The notes under the pieces are model-generated. The model did no database searches. It had not been told where the DNA came from and saw only the letters and a program-made list of their open reading frames with translations. A stretch of 64,000 nucleotides of DNA from Agromyces allii. Its GTDB lineage: Bacteria > Actinomycetota > Actinomycetes > Actinomycetales > Microbacteriaceae. Where the stretch lies: contig NZ_WBIN01000002.1 in NCBI RefSeq assembly GCF_009749385.1, positions 310,001 to 374,000 on the forward strand, in the 5' to 3' direction. Of this stretch, positions 8,917-17,548 are shown in pieces (the first letter of the stretch is position 1; each line of letters opens with the position of its first letter). The position numbers and the translations under genes were made by a program.

Positions 8917-9753
8917 ATGACCGCGACGACGGCGCGCGGTGAGAAGAACCGCGAGCGGCGGATGTCGCTCGGGGCGCACCTGATCGAGCTCCGCAAACGA
9001 CTGTTCATCGCCGCGATCGCGATCGTGGTCGGCGCGATCGCGGGCTGGGTGCTCACCGAGCTCTTCGTCTGGGACGCGATCCAGCAGCCCGTGGTGAACG
9101 TCGCCAAGGCGCAGGCCGAGGCGTACGCCGCCGCGCATCCCGGCGAAGACGTGCCCAAGGTCGCGACCATCGTCTTCCCGACGATCTCGAGCGCGTTCGA
9201 CCTGCGGCTCCAGTTGGCGTTCACGATCGGACTCGTCATCTCCAGCCCGGTCTGGCTCTACCAGATCTTCGCGTTCCTCGTGCCCGGGCTGAACACGCGC
9301 GAGCGCAAGTTCACGCTCGGCTTCTTCCTCTCGGCGATCCCGCTGTTCCTCGCCGGATGCGCAGCCGGCTGGTTCGTGCTGCCGAACATCGTCAAGCTCA
9401 TGACGAGCTTCGTGCCAGAGGGCGGCGAGAGCCTCCTCACGGCCAAGGAGTACCTCGACTTCGTGCAGAAGCTCGTGATCGCGATCGGCGTCGCGTTCGT
9501 GCTGCCCGTGTTCATCGTGCTCCTGAACTTCGCCGGGGTCATCAGCGCCGCCTCGATCATCAAGTCGTGGCGCGTCGCGATCCTCGTGATCGTGCTCTTC
9601 ACCGCGATCGCCACGCCGTCGGCCGATGTCGTCTCGATGTTCATGCTGGCGATCCCGATGATCGGCCTGTACTTCCTCGCCTGGTTCATCGCGCACCTGC
9701 ACGACCGCCGTGTCGAGCGTCGAAACGCCGAGGAGTTCGCGGAGCCTGTCTAG
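8917..9753 (+). CDS. tatC: Sec-independent translocase subunit TatC
   Basis: A 278-residue receptor for twin-arginine signal peptides with six predicted transmembrane helices. Family hallmarks are MSLGAHLIELRKRLF at the N-terminus (residues 12-26), the periplasmic SSAFDLRLQLAFTIGL segment, FALxGLNTRER-type loop (VPGLNTRERKF) and PSADVVSMFMLAIPM before the last helix. Three bases separate it from tatA, so they form one operon. Its TAG stop (9751-9753) is also the start of the TAGGCT -10 box of helY. Confidence 0.96.
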   Translation: MTATTARGEKNRERRMSLGAHLIELRKRLFIAAIAIVVGAIAGWVLTELFVWDAIQQPVVNVAKAQAEAYAAAHPGEDVPKVATIVFPTISSAFDLRLQLAFTIGLVISSPVWLYQIFAFLVPGLNTRERKFTLGFFLSAIPLFLAGCAAGWFVLPNIVKLMTSFVPEGGESLLTAKEYLDFVQKLVIAIGVAFVLPVFIVLLNFAGVISAASIIKSWRVAILVIVLFTAIATPSADVVSMFMLAIPMIGLYFLAWFIAHLHDRRVERRNAEEFAEPV

Positions 9754-9762
9754 GCTGAAGGG

Positions 9763-12198
9763 GTGATGAGCCTCTCGCCGGCCGAACGGTACGCCCAGTC
9801 GCGCGAGCAGCGCCGACGCCCCAGACTCCAGGACTTCGCGGCCTCCCAGCGCTTCGACCTCGACCCGTTCCAGCGGGCCGCCTGCGGCGCGCTCGACGAG
9901 GGGCGGAGCGTGCTCGTGGCCGCACCGACCGGTGCGGGCAAGACCGTGGTGGCCGAGTTCTCGCTGTTCCTCGCGATGCAGCAGACCGGTGCGAAGGTGT
10001 TCTACACGACGCCGATCAAGGCGCTGTCGAACCAGAAGTACCAGGAGTTCGTCGAGGCATGGGGGTCCGACGACGTCGGCCTGCTCACCGGCGACACGAA
10101 CATCAACTCGAACGCGCGCATCGTGGTCATGACCACCGAGGTGCTCCGCAACATGCTCTACGCCGGCTCGTCCACCCTCGACCGGCTCGCGTACGTCGTG
10201 ATGGACGAGGTGCACTACCTCGCAGACCGGTTCCGCGGGGCGGTGTGGGAGGAGGTCATCATCCACCTCCCCGAAGACGTGCGGCTCGTCGCCCTGAGCG
10301 CCACGGTCTCCAATGCCGAGGAGTTCGGCGACTGGCTTCAGGCGGTCCGCGGCGACACCGACGTCGTCGTCTCCGAGGACCGCCCGGTGCCGCTCGAGCA
10401 GCACGTGCTCGTGAAGGGCAAGCTCGTCGACCTGTTCGACTCGTCGGGCAAGGGCGCCACGAACCGCGTCAACCCCGAACTGCTCCAGCTCGCCCGCGCC
10501 GGCGGCCGCTCCATCTCGTCGCGGTCGGCCCGCGGACGGCGGGGCGGCGATCGCGGCCGCTACCACCACGGCGGCGGTCAGGGCACCGGGCGCATCGACC
10601 GCCCCGAGGTCGTCGACCTCCTGCACGGCAAGCACCTGCTGCCCGCCATCTTCTTCATCTTCTCGCGCGTCGGGTGCGACCAGGCCGTCCGCCAGGTGCT
10701 GCGGTCGGGCATCCGCCTGACCGAGTCGTCGGAGCGCGACGAGATCCGATCGATCGTCGAGTCGCGGGTGCAGATGCTGCGTGACGAAGACCTCGCCGTG
10801 CTCGGCTACTGGGACTGGCTCGAGGGACTCCAGCGCGGCGTCGCAGCCCACCACGCCGGCATGCTCCCCGCGTTCAAGGAGGTCGTCGAGGAGCTCTTCC
10901 AGCGCAAGCTCCTGAAGGCGGTCTTCGCCACCGAGACGCTCGCCCTCGGCGTGAACATGCCGGCGAGGTCGGTCGTGCTCGAGAAGCTCGAGAAGTTCAA
11001 CGGCGAGGCACGCGTGCCGATCACGCCGGGGGAGTACACGCAGCTCACCGGCCGCGCGGGCCGCCGCGGCATCGACATCGAGGGCCACTCGGTGATCCAG
11101 TGGGTCGACGGGCTCGACCCCGAGGCGGTCGCCGCGCTCGCGTCGCGCCGCAGCTACCCGATGAACTCGAGCTTCAAGCCGACCTACAACATGGCCGTGA
11201 ACCTCGTCGACCAGTTCGGACGCGAGCGCACCAGGCAGATCCTCGAGCTCTCGTTCGCCCAGTTCCAGGCCGACCGCGCGGTCGTCGACCTGGCCCGCAC
11301 CCTGCGCAAGCAGGAGGAGTCGATGGCGGGCTTCGAACAGGCCATGGCCTGCCATCTCGGCGACTTCGCCCAGTACTCGGCGATCCGGCGGCGCATCAGC
11401 GACCTCGAGCGTCAGAATTCCAAGGGCAATCCGACGCACGCCCAGCGCGAGCGCATGCAGCGCGACCTCGCCGATGCGCGCAAGCAGATGCGCGCGCACC
11501 CGTGTCACGGCTGCGCGGAGCGCGAGCAGCACGCACGTTGGGCGGAGCGGTGGTGGCGTCTGCACCGCGACCACGAGCAGCTCTCGCGCCAGATCCACAC
11601 GCGCACCGGGCAGATCGCGAAGCGGTTCGATCGTGTCGCCGACGTGCTCGAACAGCTCGGCTACCTCGAGCGCACGGCCGACGGCGGCATGGTCTCGACG
11701 CCCGCCGGCCGCATCCTGAAGCGCATCTACGGCGAACGCGACCTGCTGGTGGCCGAGTGCCTGCGTCAGGGGCTCTGGAACGGCCTCGACGTACCGTCGG
11801 TCGCGGCGATGGCGGTCTCGCTCGTCTACGAACCGCGGCGCGACGACCACGGCGAGCAGTTCCGACTGCCGCGCGGGCGGTTCCGCGAGGCCTTCGAGCG
11901 CACGACCGACATCTGGAGCGAGCTCGACGACCTCGAGCGCGACCATCGTCTGGACGGCAGCGAGGTGCCGTCGCCGGCGCTGGCGATGGCGATGCACGCG
12001 TGGGCGAGCGGTGCGAGCCTCGGCGCCGTGCTCTCCGACACCGACCTCGCAGCGGGCGACTTCGTGCGCGTCGCGAAGCAGGTCGTCGACGTGCTGGATC
12101 AGATCTCGATCGTGGCCGACGCCGAGCTCGGGGTCACGGCCCGCGCCGCGATCGATGCGGTGCGCCGCGGCGTCGTCGCATACGGGTCCGCCAGCTGA
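9763..12198 (+). CDS. helY: DEVH-box superfamily 2 helicase, HelY/Mtr4-like
   Basis: An 811-residue Ski2-like RNA/DNA helicase. RecA domain 1 has Q-motif-like FDLDPFQRAAC, Walker A AAPTGAGKT (53-61), TTPIKALSNQKY and DEVHYLADRFRG. RecA domain 2 has FIFSRVGCDQA and FATETLALGVNMPARSVV plus the QLTGRAGRRGID arginine finger. Residues 245-270 form an Arg/Gly-rich insert (SRSARGRRGGDRGR), typical of RNA-binding linkers. A C-terminal DSHCT-type domain follows, with a CHGCAEREQH segment. The role in bacteria is unsettled; RNA processing is likely. TAGGCT (9751-9756) plus a 6-nt gap fixes a leaderless GTG at 9763, with an ATG as codon 2. Confidence 0.93.
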   Translation: MMSLSPAERYAQSREQRRRPRLQDFAASQRFDLDPFQRAACGALDEGRSVLVAAPTGAGKTVVAEFSLFLAMQQTGAKVFYTTPIKALSNQKYQEFVEAWGSDDVGLLTGDTNINSNARIVVMTTEVLRNMLYAGSSTLDRLAYVVMDEVHYLADRFRGAVWEEVIIHLPEDVRLVALSATVSNAEEFGDWLQAVRGDTDVVVSEDRPVPLEQHVLVKGKLVDLFDSSGKGATNRVNPELLQLARAGGRSISSRSARGRRGGDRGRYHHGGGQGTGRIDRPEVVDLLHGKHLLPAIFFIFSRVGCDQAVRQVLRSGIRLTESSERDEIRSIVESRVQMLRDEDLAVLGYWDWLEGLQRGVAAHHAGMLPAFKEVVEELFQRKLLKAVFATETLALGVNMPARSVVLEKLEKFNGEARVPITPGEYTQLTGRAGRRGIDIEGHSVIQWVDGLDPEAVAALASRRSYPMNSSFKPTYNMAVNLVDQFGRERTRQILELSFAQFQADRAVVDLARTLRKQEESMAGFEQAMACHLGDFAQYSAIRRRISDLERQNSKGNPTHAQRERMQRDLADARKQMRAHPCHGCAEREQHARWAERWWRLHRDHEQLSRQIHTRTGQIAKRFDRVADVLEQLGYLERTADGGMVSTPAGRILKRIYGERDLLVAECLRQGLWNGLDVPSVAAMAVSLVYEPRRDDHGEQFRLPRGRFREAFERTTDIWSELDDLERDHRLDGSEVPSPALAMAMHAWASGASLGAVLSDTDLAAGDFVRVAKQVVDVLDQISIVADAELGVTARAAIDAVRRGVVAYGSAS

Positions 12199-12260
12199 GA
12201 CGACCAACGGGTGCCAGGGCACGGGCGGTCCGGTCGCTGCCGTTCGCCTAGGCTGATCTG

Positions 12261-13811
12261 GTGCCCGTCCCGAGACCGCTGATGCCCCTGTGGGCGGCCC
12301 TGCTCGTCGCGATCGCCGGCGGCCTGATCTACGACCTCGGGTTCCCGGGCGTCTCGTGGTGGCCGCTCGCATTCGTCGGCATCGCGTCCGCCCTCCTGAG
12401 CCTGATCGGGCGTTCGGCCTGGGCGGCCCTGCTCGTCGGCTTCGCCTTCGGCATGGCGTTCTACCTGCAGCAGGTCTCCTGGACCGCGCTGTACCTCGGA
12501 CCGGTCCCGTGGCTCGCGCTCTCCGTGCTGGAGTCCGCGTTCGTCGCGGGCGGCGCCGTGCTCATCACGCTCGCCTACCGCTGGGTTCCTCGCGCGAGCG
12601 ATGCCCGCTGGGTGCGCCTCGTCGTGCTGCCTGCGCTCGTGGCGGGCCTCTGGTGCCTCCGCGAGGCCGCCACCGGCTCGATCCCGTACGGCGGGTTCCC
12701 CTGGGGCCGCGCGGCCCTCAGCCAGTCCGAGAGCCCCTTCGCCGACGTCGTCTCGTGGGTCGGCAGCACGGGCCTCGGGTTCGTCATGGTGTTCCTCGTC
12801 GCGGCGATCATCGAGTGGGTTCGCCTGCGCGCATGGCACGACCTCCGCACGGCGATCCCGGTCGTCGCCGTCGCGCTCATCGCGATGCTCGTACCCCAGT
12901 GGCAGACGACGGATGCCGGCACGCTCCGCGTGGCCAGCGTGCAGGGCAACGGTCCGGCCGGCTACTTCGACGAGCGCGCCCAGGGCGACATCCTGGCCTC
13001 GCAGCTCGAGGCATCCGAGCCCGTGCTCGACGAACCCGACCTCGACGTGCTCCTCTGGCCCGAGGGCGGATCAGACCTCGACCCGCTGCGCTCCGATCGC
13101 GTCGCCGGCATCTTCGACCGGTTGAGCGAGCAGATCGACGCGCCCGTGCTGCTGAACACCGTCACGGTCGAGGGCGACGACGAGGCGACCGCGAAGTACT
13201 TCAACACGTCGATGCTCTGGCGCGCGGGCGAGGGCGCGGTCGCGACGTACGACAAGCGGCACCCGGTTCCGTTCGGCGAGTACATCCCCGATCGCGACTT
13301 CTGGTACTCGCTCGCGCCCGACCTCATCGGCCTCGTCCAACGCGGCTACACGCCCGGAACGAATCCGCCCGTCTTCGACCTCGGCGACGCGATCACGGGC
13401 CTGGCCATCTGCTTCGACGTGATCTACGACGATCTCATCTGGGAGGGCATCGACGACGGCGCCCAGGTCTTCATGTTCCAGACGAACAACGCCGACTTCC
13501 GCGGCACCGACGAGAACGAGCAGCAGCTCGCGATCGCCCGCCTGCGCGCGATCGAGACGGGCCGGTCGGTCGTGAACATCTCGACCGTCGGCACGAGCCA
13601 GGTGATCGACCCCGCGGGGCGCACGATCGATTCCCTGCCCGCGTACGAGCCCGGGGCCATGGTGACGGATGTCGAGCTCCGCGACGGACGCACTCCCTCG
13701 GTCGTGCTCGGCGCTGCCGTGCCGTGGCTGCTCGTCGGCGGCGCCGCGCTCGGACTGGTCGGCGCGGGCCTGATCGCACGCCGTCGCGATCGCGGACGCA
13801 CCGGGGCCTGA
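12261..13811 (+). CDS. lnt: Apolipoprotein N-acyltransferase
   Basis: A 516-residue membrane enzyme that adds the third acyl chain to lipoproteins. About six N-terminal membrane segments are followed by a nitrilase-like catalytic domain (about 215-480) and one C-terminal membrane helix. The catalytic Glu is in LLWPEGGSD, the Lys in YDKRHPVPFGEYIP and the Cys in LAICFDVIYDD. A leaderless start is clear: TAGGCT at 12249-12254, 6-nt gap, GTG 12261. Likely substrates here include the FKBP lipoprotein and CtaC. It is convergent with rbpA. Confidence 0.94.
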   Translation: MPVPRPLMPLWAALLVAIAGGLIYDLGFPGVSWWPLAFVGIASALLSLIGRSAWAALLVGFAFGMAFYLQQVSWTALYLGPVPWLALSVLESAFVAGGAVLITLAYRWVPRASDARWVRLVVLPALVAGLWCLREAATGSIPYGGFPWGRAALSQSESPFADVVSWVGSTGLGFVMVFLVAAIIEWVRLRAWHDLRTAIPVVAVALIAMLVPQWQTTDAGTLRVASVQGNGPAGYFDERAQGDILASQLEASEPVLDEPDLDVLLWPEGGSDLDPLRSDRVAGIFDRLSEQIDAPVLLNTVTVEGDDEATAKYFNTSMLWRAGEGAVATYDKRHPVPFGEYIPDRDFWYSLAPDLIGLVQRGYTPGTNPPVFDLGDAITGLAICFDVIYDDLIWEGIDDGAQVFMFQTNNADFRGTDENEQQLAIARLRAIETGRSVVNISTVGTSQVIDPAGRTIDSLPAYEPGAMVTDVELRDGRTPSVVLGAAVPWLLVGGAALGLVGAGLIARRRDRGRTGA

Positions 13812-13848
13812 GCCCGAGGTTCGCGGACAAGGCCCCCGGAAACCACGA

Positions 13849-13874
13849 ACGCCGCCTCCGAACGGAGGCGGCGT
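13849..13874. terminator. Bidirectional terminator, lnt/rbpA
   Basis: A perfect 12-bp stem (13849-13860 with 13863-13874), GC-rich, with AA between the arms, lies between the convergent stop codons. Confidence 0.8.
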
Positions 13875-13894
13875 CGATGGATGAAGCGGTGCGG

Positions 13895-14257
13895 CTACGC
13901 GCTCTGCTTCTGCCCGCGGCGTGCGCGCAGGAACGCGAGGCGCTCCTCGAGCAGCTCTTCGAGCTCGGCGCGCGTACGGCGCTCGAGCAGCATGTCCCAG
14001 TGGGTTCGGGCCACCTTCTCGCCCGAACGGTCGATCTCGACCGGCTTGGAGTCGACGAGGAGCACGGCCGAAGCACCGCAGTTGCGGCACTCCCACTCCT
14101 CGGGGGTCTCAGCTTCGGTCGAGAAGATCATGACCGTCTCGTGGTTGCATGCCTCGCAGCGGTACCTGTACTCCGCGCGGTCGGCGAAGATCACGCCGTC
14201 TTCAGTCTGCAAGCTCTGAGCGCCGATGCGCATGCCTCGTAGGCTCCGGTCCGCCAT
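13895..14257 (-). CDS. rbpA: RNA polymerase-binding protein RbpA
   Basis: A 120-residue actinobacterial transcription factor that binds the primary sigma factor and RNA polymerase and stabilises the open complex. The N-terminal tail carries the core-interacting segment SLRGMRIGAQSLQTEDGV. The RbpA core domain has two Cys pairs (CEACNHE and CRNCGAS), consistent with the zinc site known in Streptomyces RbpA. The C-terminal sigma-interaction helix is RTRAELEELLEERLAFLRARR. The ATG is preceded by GAGAGGAG. The upstream region (14258-14290) is unusually AT-rich for this genome (TTTATACCTATAGA on this strand) and should hold the promoter. Its sigma partner is encoded at 58582-59880. Confidence 0.97.
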   Translation of the reverse strand: MADRSLRGMRIGAQSLQTEDGVIFADRAEYRYRCEACNHETVMIFSTEAETPEEWECRNCGASAVLLVDSKPVEIDRSGEKVARTHWDMLLERRTRAELEELLEERLAFLRARRGQKQSA

Positions 14258-14342
14258 GGCGTACTCCTCTCGATCGTCTATAGGTATAAACGATCAAGCT
14301 GTGCGTTCCCCTTCCGGAGGCTGGGTGAATCCCGGGGAATTC

Positions 14343-15098
14343 TCAGTTTCGCTCGGCGACGACCGCGACGGCGAGGTCGGCACGGTCGCTCACCAGGCCG
14401 TCGATCCCACTGCTGAGCAGGCGTTTCATGTCGGTCGGATCGTTCACGGTCCAGACGTGGACCTCGGCACCGGCCGCGTGCACGACGCGCACGAATCGAC
14501 GCGAGACGATGCGCACCGGGCCGAAGCGCTCGGGTACCTGCAACGCCACCGCGCCCCGGAGCGCGCGACGCACGAGCCGGGGGGAGCCGAGCCACGTCGC
14601 AAGGAGCACGCCGATGACGCCGGCCTGTCCGGTCGAAGTGGCGACGCCCGGCAGAAGGTCGGCGAGACGGCGCCGTCGAGCGTCGGAGAAGCTCGTGAGG
14701 AGCACCCGATCGGATGCCGCAGCCGCCCGGATCACCTCGACCACGGGCAGCACCGCGTCGGCGACCTTCACGTCGATGTTGAACCGCGCCTCGGGAAACC
14801 GCGCGAGCGCCTCGGCGAGCGTGCAGAAGCGCTGCCCGGCGCCGAGCTCGATGCGCTCGAGTTCGGCGATCGAGAGCTCGGCGACGAGGGCGGACGTGCC
14901 CGCCACGCGGTCGATGGTGTCGTCGTGGGCGATGACCACGACGCCGTCGGCGGTGAGGCGCACGTCGGTCTCGAGGTATCCGGCGCCGACCTCGAGCGCG
15001 AGCTCGAAGGCGAGCAGCGTGTTCTCGGGCGCAACGACCGCGAGCCCCCGATGTGCGAGGACCCGCGGTCGTGGTGGATCGAGGTAGCGCGAGGCCAC
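14343..15098 (-). CDS. Glycerophosphodiester phosphodiesterase
   Basis: A 251-residue TIM-barrel GDPD that splits glycerophosphodiesters into sn-glycerol-3-phosphate and an alcohol. Motifs are LAHRGLAVVAPENT (His and Arg plus the metal Glu), ETDVRLTADGVVVIAHDDTIDR (metal Glu/Asp, second His) and, near the C-terminus, VWTVNDPTDMKRLLSSGIDGLVSDR. It has no signal peptide, so it is probably cytosolic. The start is GTG 15098, five bases after the SPFH gene stop, so it is the last gene of an nfeD-SPFH-gdpd operon. It could feed the glycerol pathway encoded at 32.7-37.7 kb. Confidence 0.92.
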   Translation of the reverse strand: MASRYLDPPRPRVLAHRGLAVVAPENTLLAFELALEVGAGYLETDVRLTADGVVVIAHDDTIDRVAGTSALVAELSIAELERIELGAGQRFCTLAEALARFPEARFNIDVKVADAVLPVVEVIRAAAASDRVLLTSFSDARRRRLADLLPGVATSTGQAGVIGVLLATWLGSPRLVRRALRGAVALQVPERFGPVRIVSRRFVRVVHAAGAEVHVWTVNDPTDMKRLLSSGIDGLVSDRADLAVAVVAERN

Positions 15099-15103
15099 CG
15101 GCG

Positions 15104-16042
15104 TCAGACGCGGCCTGTCGGCGGCGTTCCGCCTTCGGTGCCGACGCCCGCACCGGGAGCGCTCGGCGGCGTGAACGCCTTGCCGATGCCCTTCAGCGCC
15201 TCGGTGAGCTCGCTCGGGATGATCCAGAGTTTGTTCGCCTGGCCCTCGGCGAGCTGCGGCAGCATCTGCAGGTACTGGTAGCCGAGCAGCTTGGGGTCGG
15301 GGTCGCCCTTGTGGATGGCGTCGAAGACCGTGAGGATCGCCTCCGCCTCGCCCTGGGCGCGGAGCACCGCGGCCTTGGCATCACCCTCGGCCTGGAGGAT
15401 GGCGGCCTGGCGCTGGCCCTCCGCCGTGAGGATCGCGGACTGCTTCGTGCCCTCGGCCGTGAGGATCAGGGCACGACGGTCGCGCTCGGCGCGCATCTGC
15501 TTCTCCATCGAGTCCTGGATCGAGAGGGGCGGATCGATCGCCTTCAGCTCGACTCGGGAGACGCGGATGCCCCACTTGCCGGTCGCCTCGTCGAGGACGA
15601 CTCGGAGCTGGCCGTTGATGTTGTCGCGCGAGGTGAGCGCCTCTTCGAGGTTCAGCCCGCCGACGACGTTGCGGAGCGTCGTGGTCGTGAGCTGCTCGAC
15701 CGCACCGAGGTAGTTCGCGATCTCATAGGTCGCGGCCCGTGCATCGGTCACCTGGAAGTACACGACCGTGTCGATCGAGACCACCAGGTTGTCTTCGGTG
15801 ATCACCGGCTGCGGAGGGAAGGACACCACGGTCTCGCGCATGTCGACGAGCGGCCGCAGCCGGTCGATGAACGGGATGAGGAGGTTCAGACCCGGCGTGA
15901 GCGTCTTGTGGTAGCGGCCGAGCCGCTCGACCACGCCCGCATACGCCTGCGGGATGATCCGGATCGATCGTGCGATGACGACGATCACGAAGATGACGAT
16001 CGCGGCGACGATGACCGTCGTGATCACCGATACGACATTCAC
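15104..16042 (-). CDS. SPFH/Band 7 (stomatin-like) membrane protein
   Basis: A 312-residue prohibitin/stomatin homologue. One N-terminal transmembrane helix (TVIVAAIVIFVIVVIA) is followed by the SPFH domain (about 28-195, with IIPQAYAGVVERLGRYHKTL and PGLNLLIPFIDRL). A repetitive coiled coil with KQSAILTAEGQRQAAILQAE-type heptads comes next (about 195-245), then a Pro/Gly-rich tail. Such proteins form membrane microdomain scaffolds and associate with NfeD. The start GTG 16042 overlaps the nfeD stop by 4 bp. No other in-frame start fits, since the nearby ATG is out of frame. Confidence 0.93.
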   Translation of the reverse strand: MNVVSVITTVIVAAIVIFVIVVIARSIRIIPQAYAGVVERLGRYHKTLTPGLNLLIPFIDRLRPLVDMRETVVSFPPQPVITEDNLVVSIDTVVYFQVTDARAATYEIANYLGAVEQLTTTTLRNVVGGLNLEEALTSRDNINGQLRVVLDEATGKWGIRVSRVELKAIDPPLSIQDSMEKQMRAERDRRALILTAEGTKQSAILTAEGQRQAAILQAEGDAKAAVLRAQGEAEAILTVFDAIHKGDPDPKLLGYQYLQMLPQLAEGQANKLWIIPSELTEALKGIGKAFTPPSAPGAGVGTEGGTPPTGRV

Positions 16043-16512
16043 TGGGGAGTGCTCCTCTCGAGCGGCACGACGACGGCGGTCGCACCGTCGATGCCCGTGA
16101 CGAGCACACGCTCGCCGACCGCGACATCGGCCTGTTCGGTGATGGGGGAGAGGCGTGCCGTCCACACCTCGCCGTTCTGCAGACGCACCTGGCCGCCGGC
16201 GGGGCTCACGGTGCGCACGACATTGCCGTCGACGCCGATGAGGGCGTCGATGTTGCTGCGTGCCGGGTCGGCCCCTCGTTGCAGGGCGCGGAGCAGGGAT
16301 GGCCGCAGGGTCAGGATCAGTCCGACGGCGACGACCGCGGCGATCACGAACTGGGCCCACCACGGGATGCCGAACAGGCCGGAGAGCAGGCCTGCGACGC
16401 TGCCGAGCGCGAGCATCAGGAAGGTCATCTCGAGGGTGAACACCTCGATCGTGGCGAAGACGAGGATGAGCACCAACCAGGCGATCCACGCGTACTGAGT
16501 GAGCACATCCAC
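16039..16512 (-). CDS. NfeD-family membrane protein
   Basis: A 157-residue short-form NfeD: two or three N-terminal transmembrane helices (about 8-75) followed by an OB-fold beta-barrel (about 90-150: IDALIGVDGNVVRTVSPAG, then VLVTGIDGATAVVVPL). NfeD partners stomatin/SPFH proteins in membrane quality control; the SPFH gene overlaps it by 4 bp. The start is GTG 16512 with a good AAGGAG ribosome site. Confidence 0.9.
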   Translation of the reverse strand: MDVLTQYAWIAWLVLILVFATIEVFTLEMTFLMLALGSVAGLLSGLFGIPWWAQFVIAAVVAVGLILTLRPSLLRALQRGADPARSNIDALIGVDGNVVRTVSPAGGQVRLQNGEVWTARLSPITEQADVAVGERVLVTGIDGATAVVVPLERSTPQ

Positions 16513-16645
16513 TTCGTTCTCCTTCGCACGGGCCCCACTTCGAAACTAGCAGGGCGAGGGATGCCGCGGGGGAGTTGATATCCTCGGTGCGGCGCAACGC
16601 CGTGGACCGTCCGGTCCGATCCGACCTGCCCGAGGAGTCTCGAAC

Positions 16646-17413
16646 GTGACCAACCCACTCGCCCCTGGATCCCTGACCGGCAAGGTCGCCCTCGTGACCG
16701 GCTCCTCTCGTGGCATCGGCGCCGACACGGCCCGCTATCTCGCGGGCGCCGGCGCGGCCGTCGTGGTGAACTACCGCAGCAAGGCGCCGCGCGCCGACAA
16801 GGTCGTGGCCGAGATCGAGGCTGCCGGCGGCCGTGCGATCGCCGTCGGAGCAGACCTCACCGACGCGGCATCCGTCACCGATATGTTCCAGCAGGCCGTC
16901 GCCGCGTTCGGGCCCGTCGACGTGCTCGTGCTGAATGCCTCGGGCGGCATGGAGACCGGCATGGGCGAGGACTACGCCATGCGGCTGAACCGCGACGCGC
17001 AGGTCAACGTCGTCGACAACGCCCTGCCGCACCTCGCCGAGGGCGCGCGCATCGTGTTCGTCACGAGCCACCAGGCCCACTTCATCCGCACGACCCCGAC
17101 CATGCCCGAGTACGTGCCCGTCGCACTGTCCAAGCGGGCCGGTGAAGACGCGCTCCGAGCCAAGCTCCCCGAGTTCGAGGCTGCCGGCGTCGAGTTCGTC
17201 GTCGTCTCGGGCGACATGATCGAGGGCACGATCACGGCGACGCTGCTCGAGCGCGCGAACCCGGGCGCGATCGCAGCCCGAAAGTCCGACGCCGGGCGCC
17301 TCTACAACGTGTCCGAGTTCGCCGCCGAGGTCGCGGCCGCCGCGGTCGACCCGATCCCGGCCGACAACACGCGCTACGTCGGCGACACCTCGGGCTTCGC
17401 GCCCGAGGACTGA
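16646..17413 (+). CDS. SDR-family oxidoreductase lacking the usual YxxxK tyrosine
   Basis: A 255-residue short-chain dehydrogenase/reductase. The cofactor loop TGSSRGIGADTA (residues 18-29) and an Arg in NYRSKAPR suggest NADP(H), and LVLNASGGM replaces the NNAG strand motif. The catalytic Ser is probably Ser141 (VFVTSHQAHF). The catalytic Lys is Lys163 in YVPVALSKRAGE, but four residues before it stands Val159, and the only nearby Tyr is at -7 (Tyr156). The enzyme may therefore be a non-classical or non-catalytic SDR. The GTG at 16646 is preceded by GAGGAG. It stands alone, between divergent nfeD and a strong terminator. Confidence 0.85.
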   Translation: MTNPLAPGSLTGKVALVTGSSRGIGADTARYLAGAGAAVVVNYRSKAPRADKVVAEIEAAGGRAIAVGADLTDAASVTDMFQQAVAAFGPVDVLVLNASGGMETGMGEDYAMRLNRDAQVNVVDNALPHLAEGARIVFVTSHQAHFIRTTPTMPEYVPVALSKRAGEDALRAKLPEFEAAGVEFVVVSGDMIEGTITATLLERANPGAIAARKSDAGRLYNVSEFAAEVAAAAVDPIPADNTRYVGDTSGFAPED

Positions 17414-17460
17414 TCCGCTGCGCGGGCCCCGGCTCCGCACGCGCTGACAGCAGACGCACC

Positions 17461-17503
17461 AACGGCAGAGGCCGGTCGGAGACTCCGACCGGCCTCTGCC
17501 GTT
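17461..17503. terminator. Long bidirectional terminator
   Basis: A perfect 20-bp stem (17461-17480 with 17484-17503) with a GAC loop lies between the convergent SDR gene (ends 17413) and the DUF308 gene (ends 17549). Confidence 0.9.
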
Positions 17504-17548
17504 GCGTTCGCCGGATGCGCGCGGCCGCGGCATCCGTTCACGAATGGA

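Noticed and set aside
8560..12372. A 1270-codon minus-strand frame antisense to tatAC and helY.
   Set aside because: Low-complexity composition and no domain; helY, tatA and tatC on the plus strand are certain.
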